DNA of 64,000 bases, taken from contig OY760687.1 in assembly GCA_963663945.1 (NCBI GenBank), positions 1,178,001-1,242,000 on the forward strand. Direction: 5' to 3'. Of the stretch, positions 16,537-25,303 are shown piece after piece (position 1 is the first letter of the stretch; every line of letters starts with the position of its first letter). The notes below the pieces were generated by a model. The model saw nothing but the letters and a program-made list of their open reading frames with translations. It was not told the DNA's origin and ran no database searches. The DNA comes from Bin87 sp963663945 (lineage in GTDB: Bacteria > Chloroflexota > Dehalococcoidia > Lucifugimonadales > UBA3495). The position numbers and the translations under genes are program-made.

Positions 16537-18282
16537 ATGGCAACGCAGTTAGCGGGGCAGATACCGGCTGGAAGCATTGAGGAGATAAAGGGTTCCGGCT
16601 GCAAGGTTGTAACTGGTGGCGGGCACGCGATTGCCGTTATTTACCATGAAGGCAGCATTCATGCAGTCGATAACCGCTGTCCTCACATGGGGTTTCCGCT
16701 GGACCGGGGCAGCGTCAGCGGCGGCATTCTGACCTGCCATTGGCATCATGCCCGGTTCGACCTCGCCAGCGGCGGAACATTCAATCCCTTCGCCGATGAC
16801 GTGCGGAGCTTCCCCGTCACCGTGGTAGACGGGCAGGTTTGGGTGGACCCGCGGCCTACGGAACGCGACGAGGTGGCTCACTGGACGGGTCGTCTGCGCG
16901 ACGGACTGGAGCACAACATCCGCCTGGTGACCGCCAAATCGGTGTTGGGTTTACATGCCGCCGGGGCGGATTATCGAGTGCCCCTTGGGATCGGAGCCGA
17001 TTTTGGCACTACGTACACGTCGGAAGGATGGGGTGCGGCGATGACCATCCTCACCGCGACGGCGAACATCCTGCCGCATTTGGCCGAGGAGGATCGACCC
17101 CTGGCGTTGTACCAGGGGCTGCTCCACGTGGCGCGGGAATGCGCCGGCCGGCCACCCCGCTTCGTGGTGGACCCGCTGCCCACCGGGGAAACCCGGCCCG
17201 AGGTCTTCAAGCAGTGGTTCCGGAACTTCATCGACGTGCGCGACGAGGACGCCGCCGAGCGATGCCTGAGGACTGCAATCGAGCTGGGGCTGCCGCGCGG
17301 GGACATCGCCGACATGATCTTTGCGGCGAGCACCGACCACATCTACCTGGATGCCGGCCATACGCTGGATTTCGCCAACAAAGCGTTCGAGTTGCTCGAC
17401 CACATCGGGTGGGAACACGCCAGCCAGACGCTCACCAGCCTCGTCCACGGCATGGCCCGCGCCCGACGCAGCCAGGAACTCAGCGCCTGGCGGCACCCGA
17501 TCGATTTGGCGTCCCTGGTGTGGCAGGCCCGGGAAGAGCTTCCGGCGCTGTGCGAAGCGGGCCGCGTCGCCACGGGCTGGGACGATGCCGACGCTTTGGC
17601 TCGTCAGATGCTGGGCGAATCGCCATCAGACATCATTGACGCCATCAAATCGGCAATACGTTCCGGGGCGAGCGCTGAACAATTGGGCTCCGCGGTTGCC
17701 TACGCCGCGTTCCTGCGGATGGCTCACTTCCACATCTCCAACGAGTTCGGCGATTGGGACACGGTGCACAACACGCTCACGGCGGCCAATGCCCTGCACT
17801 GTGCGCTGGAGCGCGCTCCGTCCGTGGAACTGCTGCGCGGGGTGTTTGACGTCGCCATGAGCATTTACCTTGACCGGTTCCTCAACATGCCGGCTCAACG
17901 CATTCCGGAGACGGGACCCGACCCCGTGGGCAGCGCTGCGTTGTTGACCGATATCGGCGACTTGATGAATGTGCGTCAGCAGGTGGAGGAGGTATCGCAT
18001 CTCGTGTCTCGCCACCTGACCGGCGCCGGAGACCCGGACGCGCTGGTGGCGGCCCTGGGACACGCGATGCTGGCTGAGGACGCCGGTTTTCACTCCTTCC
18101 AGATAGTTGACGCCGGATTTGGCCAGTACCAGGCGCGACGGGGAACGGAATCCGGCCGGCACGTGCTGATCGGCATGGCGCGTTACCTGGCTGCTCATGC
18201 GCCGACATCGCGCGCTGTGGGCCAGACCTACCAGATTGCCCTGCGCCTGCACCGCGGCGAAGAAATATTCAAGGAACCATAG
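16537..18282 (+). CDS. Rieske [2Fe-2S] protein with large helical C-terminal domain
   Basis: A 581-residue fusion. Residues 1-110 form a Rieske ferredoxin-like domain with Cys48-Pro-His50 and Cys67-His-Trp-His70. The remaining about 470 residues are helix-rich, without a mononuclear-iron motif or any domain I can name. They contain GWGAAMTILTATANILPHL, DHIYLDAGHTLDFANKAFELLDH and several His/Asp-rich helices. GGAGGG precedes the ATG. It is not a standard oxygenase alpha subunit. It may be an electron-transfer partner fused to an uncharacterised enzyme or sensor domain. It lies between the hydrolase and the amidase genes. Confidence 0.8.
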   Translation: MATQLAGQIPAGSIEEIKGSGCKVVTGGGHAIAVIYHEGSIHAVDNRCPHMGFPLDRGSVSGGILTCHWHHARFDLASGGTFNPFADDVRSFPVTVVDGQVWVDPRPTERDEVAHWTGRLRDGLEHNIRLVTAKSVLGLHAAGADYRVPLGIGADFGTTYTSEGWGAAMTILTATANILPHLAEEDRPLALYQGLLHVARECAGRPPRFVVDPLPTGETRPEVFKQWFRNFIDVRDEDAAERCLRTAIELGLPRGDIADMIFAASTDHIYLDAGHTLDFANKAFELLDHIGWEHASQTLTSLVHGMARARRSQELSAWRHPIDLASLVWQAREELPALCEAGRVATGWDDADALARQMLGESPSDIIDAIKSAIRSGASAEQLGSAVAYAAFLRMAHFHISNEFGDWDTVHNTLTAANALHCALERAPSVELLRGVFDVAMSIYLDRFLNMPAQRIPETGPDPVGSAALLTDIGDLMNVRQQVEEVSHLVSRHLTGAGDPDALVAALGHAMLAEDAGFHSFQIVDAGFGQYQARRGTESGRHVLIGMARYLAAHAPTSRAVGQTYQIALRLHRGEEIFKEP

Positions 18283-18385
18283 CCGGGGCAAGCACGGGAC
18301 CGGCTCCGATGTATAATCCCGCCTGTATGTCTCAAGTCCATCGCCTGACGGCTCTGCCGTGTAACGTTGCAACGGAGGCTTCAAA

Positions 18386-18586
18386 ATGCCCCATCCCAGT
18401 GAAATATCTATCGACGAACTTCAGCGGATTGCTGACCATGCCGGCCTGGGCATGACCCGCGCGGAGGTCGAAGAAATCAAGCCCACTTACGACCTGTACG
18501 CCGGCTATGCCTATGAGCTCCACCAAATCGATTTCGGCGCCACGGAGATGGTGGTGGAGTTCCGCCCCGACTGGCCTGAAGAGTAG
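18386..18586 (+). CDS. Small GatC/AtzG-like amidase partner
   Basis: A 66-residue acidic protein (MPHPSEISIDELQRIADHAG...). The N-terminal half has the two-helix pattern of GatC/AtzG-type small subunits (LQRIADHAGLGMTRAEVEEI), which stabilise amidases. It is followed 49 bases later by the amidase gene, the order seen in AtzG-AtzE-like pairs. TATAAT at 18312-18317 may be its -10 box. Identification rests on pattern and context, not strong sequence identity. Confidence 0.6.
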   Translation: MPHPSEISIDELQRIADHAGLGMTRAEVEEIKPTYDLYAGYAYELHQIDFGATEMVVEFRPDWPEE

Positions 18587-18635
18587 CCTCTGCCGTCGCT
18601 ACCGGGCATGCGCGCACCGCAAGGAGTGATCACTC

Positions 18636-20042
18636 ATGGCAACTGCTGACCAGCGTTTGTATTTTTTGACCATCCACCAGGCCGGGGAGTTGATGCGCCG
18701 GGGAGAACTGTCCCCGGTGGAATTGACCCGCGCCTGCCTTGACCGCATCGCCGATACCGATGACCGGCTGCACTCCTTCATCCTGCTGTTGGCGGACGAA
18801 GCCCTCGAGCAGGCCCGCGTCGCCGAGTCGGAGATGCTGCGCGGCGAATACCGCGGCCCGATGCACGGGATCCCCTTCGCCCTGAAAGACTTGTACGACA
18901 CCGCCGGCGTTCGCACCACCTCCGGTTCGCGCGTCGACATCGAGCGGGTGCCCACCCGGGACGCCACCACCACGGCCCGCCTGAAGGATGCCGGGGGCAT
19001 CCTGCTGGGTAAACTCGCGATGCACGAGTTCGCGCTGGGCGGACCCGACTGGACAACTCCCTTCGAGCCCGCCTGCAATCCCTGGAACTTGAACCACATC
19101 ACGGGCGGATCGAGCAGCGGCTCAGGGTCGGCAGTGGCCTCGGGTCAGGCGCTGGGCGCGCTCGGCTCCTGCACCGGCGGATCCATACGAGGGCCCGCGT
19201 CCCTGTGTGGCATCGTTGGCCTCAAGCCCACCTACGGCCGCGTCAGCCGTTACGGCGTGGTGACCCTGAGTTGGTCCCAGGACCATGCCGGCCCCATGAC
19301 CTGGACCGTCGAAGACACGGCGTACATGCTGCAGGCCATCGCCGGTCACGACCCCAAGGACCCGACGTCCAGCAAGGCGCCGGTTCCCGACTATTCCCGA
19401 TCCCTGCGTGAAGATATTCGCGGCCTGAGGCTGGGCATGCCCCGGCACTATTTCTTCGATCCGGATCCCAGCGTGAACGCCGAGGTGGTGGCCACCGTGG
19501 AGAAGGCGATTGGCGAACTGGAGAGCCTCGGCGCCCGCGTGGAGGAAGTCTCCCTGCCCAGCCTGGACTATATCCGCGCCGCCAACTCGGTCATCATGGT
19601 CAGCGAAGCCTACGCCTACCACGAGCCTAACCTGAAGTCTCGGCCGGAGGAATTCGGGGAGATCGTCCGTGGCCGGTTCCGTGTCGGCGGCATGATGACC
19701 GCCTCAGACTACCTTCAGGCCCAGCGAGTACGGACCTGGGCTCGCCGGGAGTTTGCCGAGGTCATGCAGAACGTCGACCTACTGGTGACTCCTACGATGA
19801 CCCAGCCGGCGGCGGCATTCGAAGGCTACGACCCGTCGAGCACCGCCCGGGGGCGCAGCTTCACCGCTCCGTTTAACGCCACCGGTTTGCCGGCGATTTC
19901 TGTGCCCTGCGGCTTTACCGAGACCGGCCTTCCCGTCGGCATGCAGTTCGCTGGCAAACCCTTCGACGAGCCCGGCGTCATCCAGGCGGCTTACACCTAC
20001 CAGCAGCACGCCCGTTGGTACGATCAGCGGCCGCCGATTTAG
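18636..20042 (+). CDS. Amidase (amidase-signature family)
   Basis: A 468-residue amidase-signature hydrolase with the Ser-cisSer-Lys triad visible: Lys84 in FALKDLYDTAGV, cis-Ser159 in GGSSSGSGSAVASG and Ser183 in CTGGSIRGPASLCG, with the normal 24-residue spacing between the two serines. It resembles AtzE/GatA-like enzymes that cleave small amides. A true tRNA amidotransferase role is unlikely without GatB nearby. AAGGAG precedes the ATG. It is probably co-transcribed with the 66-residue protein upstream. It may release ammonium or carboxylate from nitrogenous compounds; the substrate is unknown. Confidence 0.92.
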   Translation: MATADQRLYFLTIHQAGELMRRGELSPVELTRACLDRIADTDDRLHSFILLLADEALEQARVAESEMLRGEYRGPMHGIPFALKDLYDTAGVRTTSGSRVDIERVPTRDATTTARLKDAGGILLGKLAMHEFALGGPDWTTPFEPACNPWNLNHITGGSSSGSGSAVASGQALGALGSCTGGSIRGPASLCGIVGLKPTYGRVSRYGVVTLSWSQDHAGPMTWTVEDTAYMLQAIAGHDPKDPTSSKAPVPDYSRSLREDIRGLRLGMPRHYFFDPDPSVNAEVVATVEKAIGELESLGARVEEVSLPSLDYIRAANSVIMVSEAYAYHEPNLKSRPEEFGEIVRGRFRVGGMMTASDYLQAQRVRTWARREFAEVMQNVDLLVTPTMTQPAAAFEGYDPSSTARGRSFTAPFNATGLPAISVPCGFTETGLPVGMQFAGKPFDEPGVIQAAYTYQQHARWYDQRPPI

Positions 20043-20081
20043 TATCCCGGCTCGATCACACCTGCTAAACGGAACGGTTCG

Positions 20082-20324
20082 GTGAAAAAGAGGTTGGCGC
20101 TGCTTCGCTGGTGGATTGCCGGCTTGACCATTGCACTGGTGGTGGTTCGGATCGTCATCAGCGCCGGAATGGAGATCATCAGGACGGCCGAAGCTGACCC
20201 GTACGGCGCGGTGTCGTTGGGCACAGCCATCGTTGATCTGTTGTGCCTGGGACTGGCCGTGACCACGGTCATAGCCTTTGTGCAGTACGGCCGGATCTTC
20301 AACGCGCGGGTTCCGACAGAATGA
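20082..20324 (+). CDS. Small two-helix membrane protein
   Basis: An 80-residue protein with a GTG start, beginning MKKRLALLRWW. Two hydrophobic helices are predicted by eye (about 10-30 and 46-68) with a short acidic loop between. There is no family I recognise. It follows the amidase gene on the same strand, 39 bases away, with a weak ribosome site, and ends before the triad 2 promoter. Confidence 0.5.
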   Translation: MKKRLALLRWWIAGLTIALVVVRIVISAGMEIIRTAEADPYGAVSLGTAIVDLLCLGLAVTTVIAFVQYGRIFNARVPTE

Positions 20325-20430
20325 GGAGAGGCGCCAGACGCGAGATCGCCCGTTCGTCTAATGCTCTAAAAGAAAACGACGATAAACGTAACCCGCAGCA
20401 GGCCGAAGTGGGCCGGGGCCATCGATACGG

Positions 20431-20459
20431 TTGAGCGGCGTGCCGCTTAATGGTAGGAT
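20431..20459 (+). promoter_or_regulatory. Promoter of DUF1800-DUF1501-NHL triad 2
   Basis: TTGAGC (20431-20436), a 17-base spacer and TAGGAT (20454-20459) lie 42 bases upstream of the second DUF1800 gene. Confidence 0.55.
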
Positions 20460-20501
20460 ACCGCTGGCGATTTGTTGATTCAGATCGAGGAGGTTTTATC
20501 A

Positions 20502-21911
20502 ATGGCATACAATGACCATGACATCGGATTGATGGCTCATCTCATGCGCCGGGCTGGTTTCGGAGCAAAGTACGATGAGCTCGAGGCCCGTGCGGCCAAG
20601 GGGTACGACGCCACCGTCGACGAGTTACTGCACCCCGAACAGCACGACAACGGAATGGACCTGGACATCGCTGAGCGATGCTTCATCGAGTGGAGCCACC
20701 ACACCCGGGGCTTGCCCGAATACGTCGCCTTCCGGTTCATCAATTCCAGGAACCAGTTGGAAGAGAAGATATGCCTCTTCTGGCATAGCATCCTCTGCAC
20801 CGCGGACAGCAAGACCCAGAGCTACCCGACGTCCTATGACGAAATCGAGATGTTCCGCCAATACGGCATGGGCAGTTTCCGCGACCTGCTGTTGCAGATT
20901 TCCAAAGATCCAGCGATGATCTTCTTCCTGGACAACTGCCTCAGCCACAAGGGCGCCATCAACGAGAACTACGGCCGCGAGTTGCTGGAGTTGTTCTCCA
21001 TGGGCGTCGGCATGGACGGGGAATTCAACTACACCGAGGACGACGTGAAGGAATGCGCTCGCGCGTTCACGGGCTGGACCATTGCCAACAACATCCCGGG
21101 TCAGCCCTACGGCCGTTACTCCGCCAAGTTTGTCTACAACCCGGACGACCACGACGAAGGTGTCAAGACCTTCCTCGGCGAGAGCGGCAATTTTGACGGC
21201 GAGGACGTGATCGACATCATCGCGAAGCAGCCGGCCACCGCCCGCTTCATCTCCCGCCACCTGTACAGCTACTTCGTGGCCGACGAGGCGCAGGTCCCGT
21301 CCTGGATGGACACCCCGCCGCGGGATATGGATACCATCAAGATGCTGGAGGACGAGTATTTCCGCTCCGGCTACGATATCCGTTCCATGCTGCGGGTCCT
21401 GTTCCACTCCGATGCGTTCAAGAACGCCCGCTTCCAGCGCGTCAAGAGCCCCATCGAGACCGTCATCGGGACCCTGAGGCTTGTGGGCGACTGGACGGAA
21501 CCCAAGCCCGGCTTCGAGTTCATCTTCGACGAGATGAAGCACATGGGCCAGGAGATCTTCAACCCGCCGTCAGTGGAAGGCTGGCATACCGGGCGCGAGT
21601 GGATTGACGGGGGCACGCTAGTGCATCGCATCAACTTCACCGCCGATTTCGTGGGCGATGTCAAGCAGCCTGGAGTTCGGGAGATCATTGACCGCCTGGC
21701 CGATCAGGGTCCGGTCATCTCGCCAGAGGATATGGTGGATACCACCTCCCTGTTGATGGGCCACTACGAACTATCGCCGGAGACCCGCGAGATGCTGGCC
21801 GCAAGCCTGGCCAAGGGCGGAACGATCAACACCGACACCGCGGAGTTCGCCGATCGCGTCAGCGAGTTGCTGCAGATGATCGTCGCCACCAAAGAATATA
21901 TCTACGCCTAG
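20502..21911 (+). CDS. DUF1800 family protein (triad 2)
   Basis: A 469-residue paralogue of the proteins at 7827 and 43265. It begins MAYNDHDIGLMAHLMRRAGFG after GAGGAGG (20487-20493), which rules out the upstream frame start at 20472. Shared blocks are LFWHSILCT, NYGRELLELFSMGVG, ARAFTGWT, DDHDEGVKTFLGESGNFDGEDV and SRHLYSYFVADE. It is more divergent than the other two: ISSLCTADSK-type residues replace the FATG region, and GVGMDGEFNYTEDDV has a short insertion. No leader peptide. Function unknown. The DUF1501 gene follows after 68 bases. Confidence 0.92.
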   Translation: MAYNDHDIGLMAHLMRRAGFGAKYDELEARAAKGYDATVDELLHPEQHDNGMDLDIAERCFIEWSHHTRGLPEYVAFRFINSRNQLEEKICLFWHSILCTADSKTQSYPTSYDEIEMFRQYGMGSFRDLLLQISKDPAMIFFLDNCLSHKGAINENYGRELLELFSMGVGMDGEFNYTEDDVKECARAFTGWTIANNIPGQPYGRYSAKFVYNPDDHDEGVKTFLGESGNFDGEDVIDIIAKQPATARFISRHLYSYFVADEAQVPSWMDTPPRDMDTIKMLEDEYFRSGYDIRSMLRVLFHSDAFKNARFQRVKSPIETVIGTLRLVGDWTEPKPGFEFIFDEMKHMGQEIFNPPSVEGWHTGREWIDGGTLVHRINFTADFVGDVKQPGVREIIDRLADQGPVISPEDMVDTTSLLMGHYELSPETREMLAASLAKGGTINTDTAEFADRVSELLQMIVATKEYIYA

Positions 21912-21979
21912 CCGACACCGACGCGGCTGGCGCGAATTTGCCTTCGAACCGCGTAACCAATCCCACGGGAGGAAAAATC

Positions 21980-23116
21980 GTGACCGCTACGAAGAAAGAC
22001 CCGGTCCTTGTAGTCCTGCAGATGTCGGGAGCTTTTGATGCTCTCAACACCATCATTCCCTACAACGACCCGTTGTACAAGGACTATCGCCCTCACCTGA
22101 AGGTGGAGGTCGAGGACGTCCTGGCAGTTGACGACAAGGTTGGGTTCCACCCCGCCATGGCCCCGATCAAGGATATGTACGACGACGGGAAAGTCGCCGT
22201 CATCCAGGGCATTGGCTATCCCAACCCCATCCGCTCGCACTTCCGCTCCATGGATATCTGGCACACGGCCGAGCCGGCCAAGATGTCCAGCGAGGGCTGG
22301 CTGGGCCGCGCCATCCAGGACCTTGACCCCAACAAGGAAAACGTCCTGACCGCCGTCAACTTTGGCCGTGGCCTCCCGCGCGCCCTGGCGGCGCCGGGCG
22401 TTTCCGTCGCCTCTGTCGGCAGCCTCGAGACCTACGGTGTGCTTACCGGCATCGACGGCGAGAGCCAGCGCGCCGAGGCGCTGGACATCTTCTCCCGCAT
22501 GTACTCCCCCATGGTCGGCTCCGGCCCCATCAACGAGTACCTGTCCCAGACCGGCTTGGACGCCCTGAAGGGCGCCGACATCCTGCGTACCGCGCCGGAG
22601 ATTTACTCCTCCAGCGTGGAGTACGGCGGGGACATGTTCTCACAGTGGGTGAAGAACGTCGCCCAGGTGCATACTGCCGGGTTTGGCACCCGTGTTCTCT
22701 ACACCGGCCTGAACCCCGGCGCCTTTGACACGCACGCCAACCAGCCCACCTCCTTCGCCAAGCTGTGGGGTGAGGTGTCCCGGGCGGTCAACGACCTGTA
22801 CCAGGACCTGAAAGAGCACAACGCGAACGAAGAAGTCGTCATGCTTCTCTTCACCGAGTTCGGCCGCCGCGTTCAGGAGAACGGCTCCGGCACCGACCAC
22901 GGTTCGGGCAGCGTGGCCTTCGTGATCGGCGACGGCGTCAAGGGTGGCCTCTACGGTGAGTACCCGTCCCTGGAACCGGACAAGCTGGACGAAGGTGACC
23001 TGAGGTGGAACAACGACTTCCGCAACACCTACGCCACCATTCTGGACAAGTGGCTTGACCTGGACGACCAGGAGATCCTGAAAGGCTCCTACGAGCAGTT
23101 CGACTTCATAAAGTAG
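21980..23116 (+). CDS. DUF1501 family protein (triad 2), altered N-terminal motif
   Basis: A 378-residue DUF1501 protein with a GTG start placed by GGGAGG (21967-21972). The protein begins VTATKKDPVLVVLQMSG, matching the other copies, without a Tat or Sec signal. The usual GGND motif reads GAFD here (Asn replaced by Phe), and HGSFDSH reads PGAFDTH. The late block TEFGRRVQENGSGTDHG is intact. If Asn and the first His contribute to a metal site, this copy may have changed activity. It is flanked by DUF1800 and NHL genes. Confidence 0.91.
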   Translation: MTATKKDPVLVVLQMSGAFDALNTIIPYNDPLYKDYRPHLKVEVEDVLAVDDKVGFHPAMAPIKDMYDDGKVAVIQGIGYPNPIRSHFRSMDIWHTAEPAKMSSEGWLGRAIQDLDPNKENVLTAVNFGRGLPRALAAPGVSVASVGSLETYGVLTGIDGESQRAEALDIFSRMYSPMVGSGPINEYLSQTGLDALKGADILRTAPEIYSSSVEYGGDMFSQWVKNVAQVHTAGFGTRVLYTGLNPGAFDTHANQPTSFAKLWGEVSRAVNDLYQDLKEHNANEEVVMLLFTEFGRRVQENGSGTDHGSGSVAFVIGDGVKGGLYGEYPSLEPDKLDEGDLRWNNDFRNTYATILDKWLDLDDQEILKGSYEQFDFIK

Positions 23117-23164
23117 TCATCTGCAACCCCTGTCCGTGACGCTGGCAGGAACGGTCGCGAAGTG

Positions 23165-23187
23165 GGGGCAGGCTTATAACCTGCCCC
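23165..23187 (+). repeat. GC hairpin before NHL gene 2
   Basis: GGGGCAGG (23165-23172) and CCTGCCCC (23180-23187) pair around the 7-base loop CTTATAA. There is no T-run. It resembles the short GC palindromes dispersed in this window and may act as an attenuator between DUF1501 and NHL genes. Confidence 0.55.
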
Positions 23188-23243
23188 TACGCTGCGAATG
23201 CCGGACGCGCGGAAAACACGGCGTGAAATTTGGAAGGTGAAAT

Positions 23244-24287
23244 ATGGTTACTGCGACTGAGCTCGCGCCGGTAACGTTTCAATACAGCCATACGATCGGT
23301 CGCCAGGAAGTTCGCAGTGGCAACGGGTTCTTCAACCCGGTAGCCATCACGCGCGACGACAACGGCATGCTGTACGTGCTGAGCCGAGGCACCGAGACTC
23401 CGGCATTCTTCCCCTGCAAGCGCGTCACCGTCTTCCATCCGGACGAAGAAGAGGTGGTCGCCGAGTTCGGCCAGAAGGTTCCTCCGGAAGACGCGGACGA
23501 AACCACCCCCAACGGCTCGTTTATGTGGCCGACCTCGGTGGCGCTGGACAGTAAGGGCTACGCGTACGTATCTGACGAATGGCTCAACCGGATCTCCATC
23601 TACGACCAGGAACGCGGCAACTGGATCGGCATGTGGGGCATCCCTGGCTCCGCTGAGGGCGAGATCGATCGGCCCGCCGGGCTGGCATTCGACAAGGACG
23701 ACAACCTGTACGTCGTGGAAAGCCGCAACCACCGGGTTTCGGTGTTCACGAAAGACGGGCAATTCAAGTTCGGTTGGGGCGGGAAAGGCACTGGCGATGG
23801 CGAGTTCGACCACCCCTGGGGCATCGAAATCGACCATAACGGCGACGTTTACATCGCCGATTGGCGCAACGACCGCATTCAGAAGTTTGCTCCGGACGGC
23901 ACGTTCCTGATGAAGTTCGGCTCCTCAGGCGATGGGGAGGGCGAGTTCAGTCGGCCCACCGGTGTGGCGGTCGACAAGGACGGCCATATCTTCGTCACCG
24001 ACTACAGGAACGACCGCGTCCAGGTATTCCGCGCCAACGGCAGCTACATCACTACCATGTACGGGCAGGCCGGATTGTCCAAGTGGGGCGCGGAGCGCGT
24101 CTACCTGGACCCCACCATCGTCCGGGCCCGCGAGCGCGCCCTGGGACTGACCGAGCGGGAAGGCGAATTCCAGGGACCCATCGCCATCGAAGTTGACGAT
24201 GACGGTCGCGTGTTCGTGCTCGAAGCTCCGCGCCACCGGGTGCAGATCTTCTCCAAGCAGACCGCTATGTTTGCCGGCGAACTCTGA
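23244..24287 (+). CDS. NHL-repeat beta-propeller protein (triad 2)
   Basis: A 347-residue NHL propeller starting MVTATELAPVTFQYSHTIGRQ after GGAAGGTGA. Repeats include GSFMWPTSVALDSKGYAYVSD, GEIDRPAGLAFDKDDNLYVVE, GEFDHPWGIEIDHNGDVYIAD and GEFSRPTGVAVDKDGHIFVTD, each with a following R/NHRV- or NDRV-type turn. No signal peptide. It shares the opening (F)xYSHxIGR and closing HRVQIF layout with the other two triad propellers. Function unknown; interaction with the DUF1800/DUF1501 pair is proposed from conserved order. Confidence 0.91.
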   Translation: MVTATELAPVTFQYSHTIGRQEVRSGNGFFNPVAITRDDNGMLYVLSRGTETPAFFPCKRVTVFHPDEEEVVAEFGQKVPPEDADETTPNGSFMWPTSVALDSKGYAYVSDEWLNRISIYDQERGNWIGMWGIPGSAEGEIDRPAGLAFDKDDNLYVVESRNHRVSVFTKDGQFKFGWGGKGTGDGEFDHPWGIEIDHNGDVYIADWRNDRIQKFAPDGTFLMKFGSSGDGEGEFSRPTGVAVDKDGHIFVTDYRNDRVQVFRANGSYITTMYGQAGLSKWGAERVYLDPTIVRARERALGLTEREGEFQGPIAIEVDDDGRVFVLEAPRHRVQIFSKQTAMFAGEL

Positions 24288-24312
24288 TCGCTGAGCGCAG
24301 CCGTCCAAAGGC

Positions 24313-24340
24313 AGGGCCACGGCAATATTGCCGTGGCCCT
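24313..24340 (+). terminator. Terminator after triad 2
   Basis: A perfect 28-base palindrome with arms AGGGCCACGGCAAT and complement is followed by ATTGATTTTC. It sits 25 bases after the NHL stop and would end the triad 2 transcript. Confidence 0.75.
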
Positions 24341-24535
24341 ATTGATTTTCCGCTGCCTGACGCACGTCGCTGCCCGAGAAGCAGCGACTACGGTGATCGG
24401 GGCGCCGACAGTCTGAGCCAAAAGCCTGTCCCGGGGCCACTGCCAGTCCACAGGCAATGCGGCCGGGTTCCCCGCCAAATATGAGCGTGGGTTGTCAGGG
24501 CGTTGTTGAAGTCGCTACCCGTCGGAGCCGAAAGA

Positions 24536-25303
24536 TCATGCGCTCCCCAGGAATACCTGGGTCAGAATGTCGGTCTCGCGGATGGACTCGGGAGTGCCAT
24601 TGTGCACCACGGTTCCTTTGTCGAGTACGTAAGCCCGGTCCACGATGTCCAGGACGCCCTTGATGTTGTGCTCAACCACCATGATGGTGGTGTCGAGGCG
24701 CTCGCTGATCTCCGCAACTTTTTCGAAGACCTCTTTGACTATGATCGGCGCCAGGCCCAGGGTCGGCTCGTCCAGCAGCAGCACCTCGGGAGAGGCCATC
24801 AGCCCGCGGCCAAGGGCGAGCATCTGCTGCTGGCCTCCGGACATCGCACTGGCCATGTCCTTGCGCTTTTCATAGAGCACCGGGAACAGTTCCATCACTG
24901 AGTCGAGCCGGTCCGCCTTCTCTGCCCGGTCGCCGAGATAGATGCAGCCCATCTCGAGATTTTCGGTGATGGTCAGGTGGGTGAACACCCGCCGGCCCTG
25001 CGGCACGAAGGCGATCCCTTCCTTGACGATCTCATGGGTGGCAGCGGACAGCGGCTTTTCACGCCAGTACACCTGGCCGGACACCACGGGCGCCAGACCC
25101 ATCACGGCCTTGAGCACGGTGGACTTGCCGGCCCCGTTGGGCCCCATCACCGCCACCATCTCGCCCTTCTGGACGCCCATTGAGATGTCGTCCAACGCCC
25201 GAACCGCGCCGTATTCCACCGATATCCCTACCAGCTCCAGCAGCGGGGCATCATCGCTCCCGTTCGCGTGGGCCGTGGATTGCAGCGACGCCGATGCCAT
25301 CAT
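24536..25303 (-). CDS. livF: Branched-chain amino-acid-type ABC transporter ATPase, LivF-like
   Basis: A 255-residue ABC ATPase with Walker A GPNGAGKST (54-62), signature MSGGQQQMLALGRGLM and Walker B VLLLDEPTLGLAP. The order and the ending (GTPESIRETDILTQVFLGSA) fit LivF. It energises import together with the LivG, LivM and LivH products upstream, and its start overlaps the LivG stop by four bases. The N-terminus carries an extra about 20 residues relative to typical LivF; an internal start is possible. In this lineage such systems import amino acids or other small carboxylated substrates. Confidence 0.93.
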   Translation of the reverse strand: MMASASLQSTAHANGSDDAPLLELVGISVEYGAVRALDDISMGVQKGEMVAVMGPNGAGKSTVLKAVMGLAPVVSGQVYWREKPLSAATHEIVKEGIAFVPQGRRVFTHLTITENLEMGCIYLGDRAEKADRLDSVMELFPVLYEKRKDMASAMSGGQQQMLALGRGLMASPEVLLLDEPTLGLAPIIVKEVFEKVAEISERLDTTIMVVEHNIKGVLDIVDRAYVLDKGTVVHNGTPESIRETDILTQVFLGSA

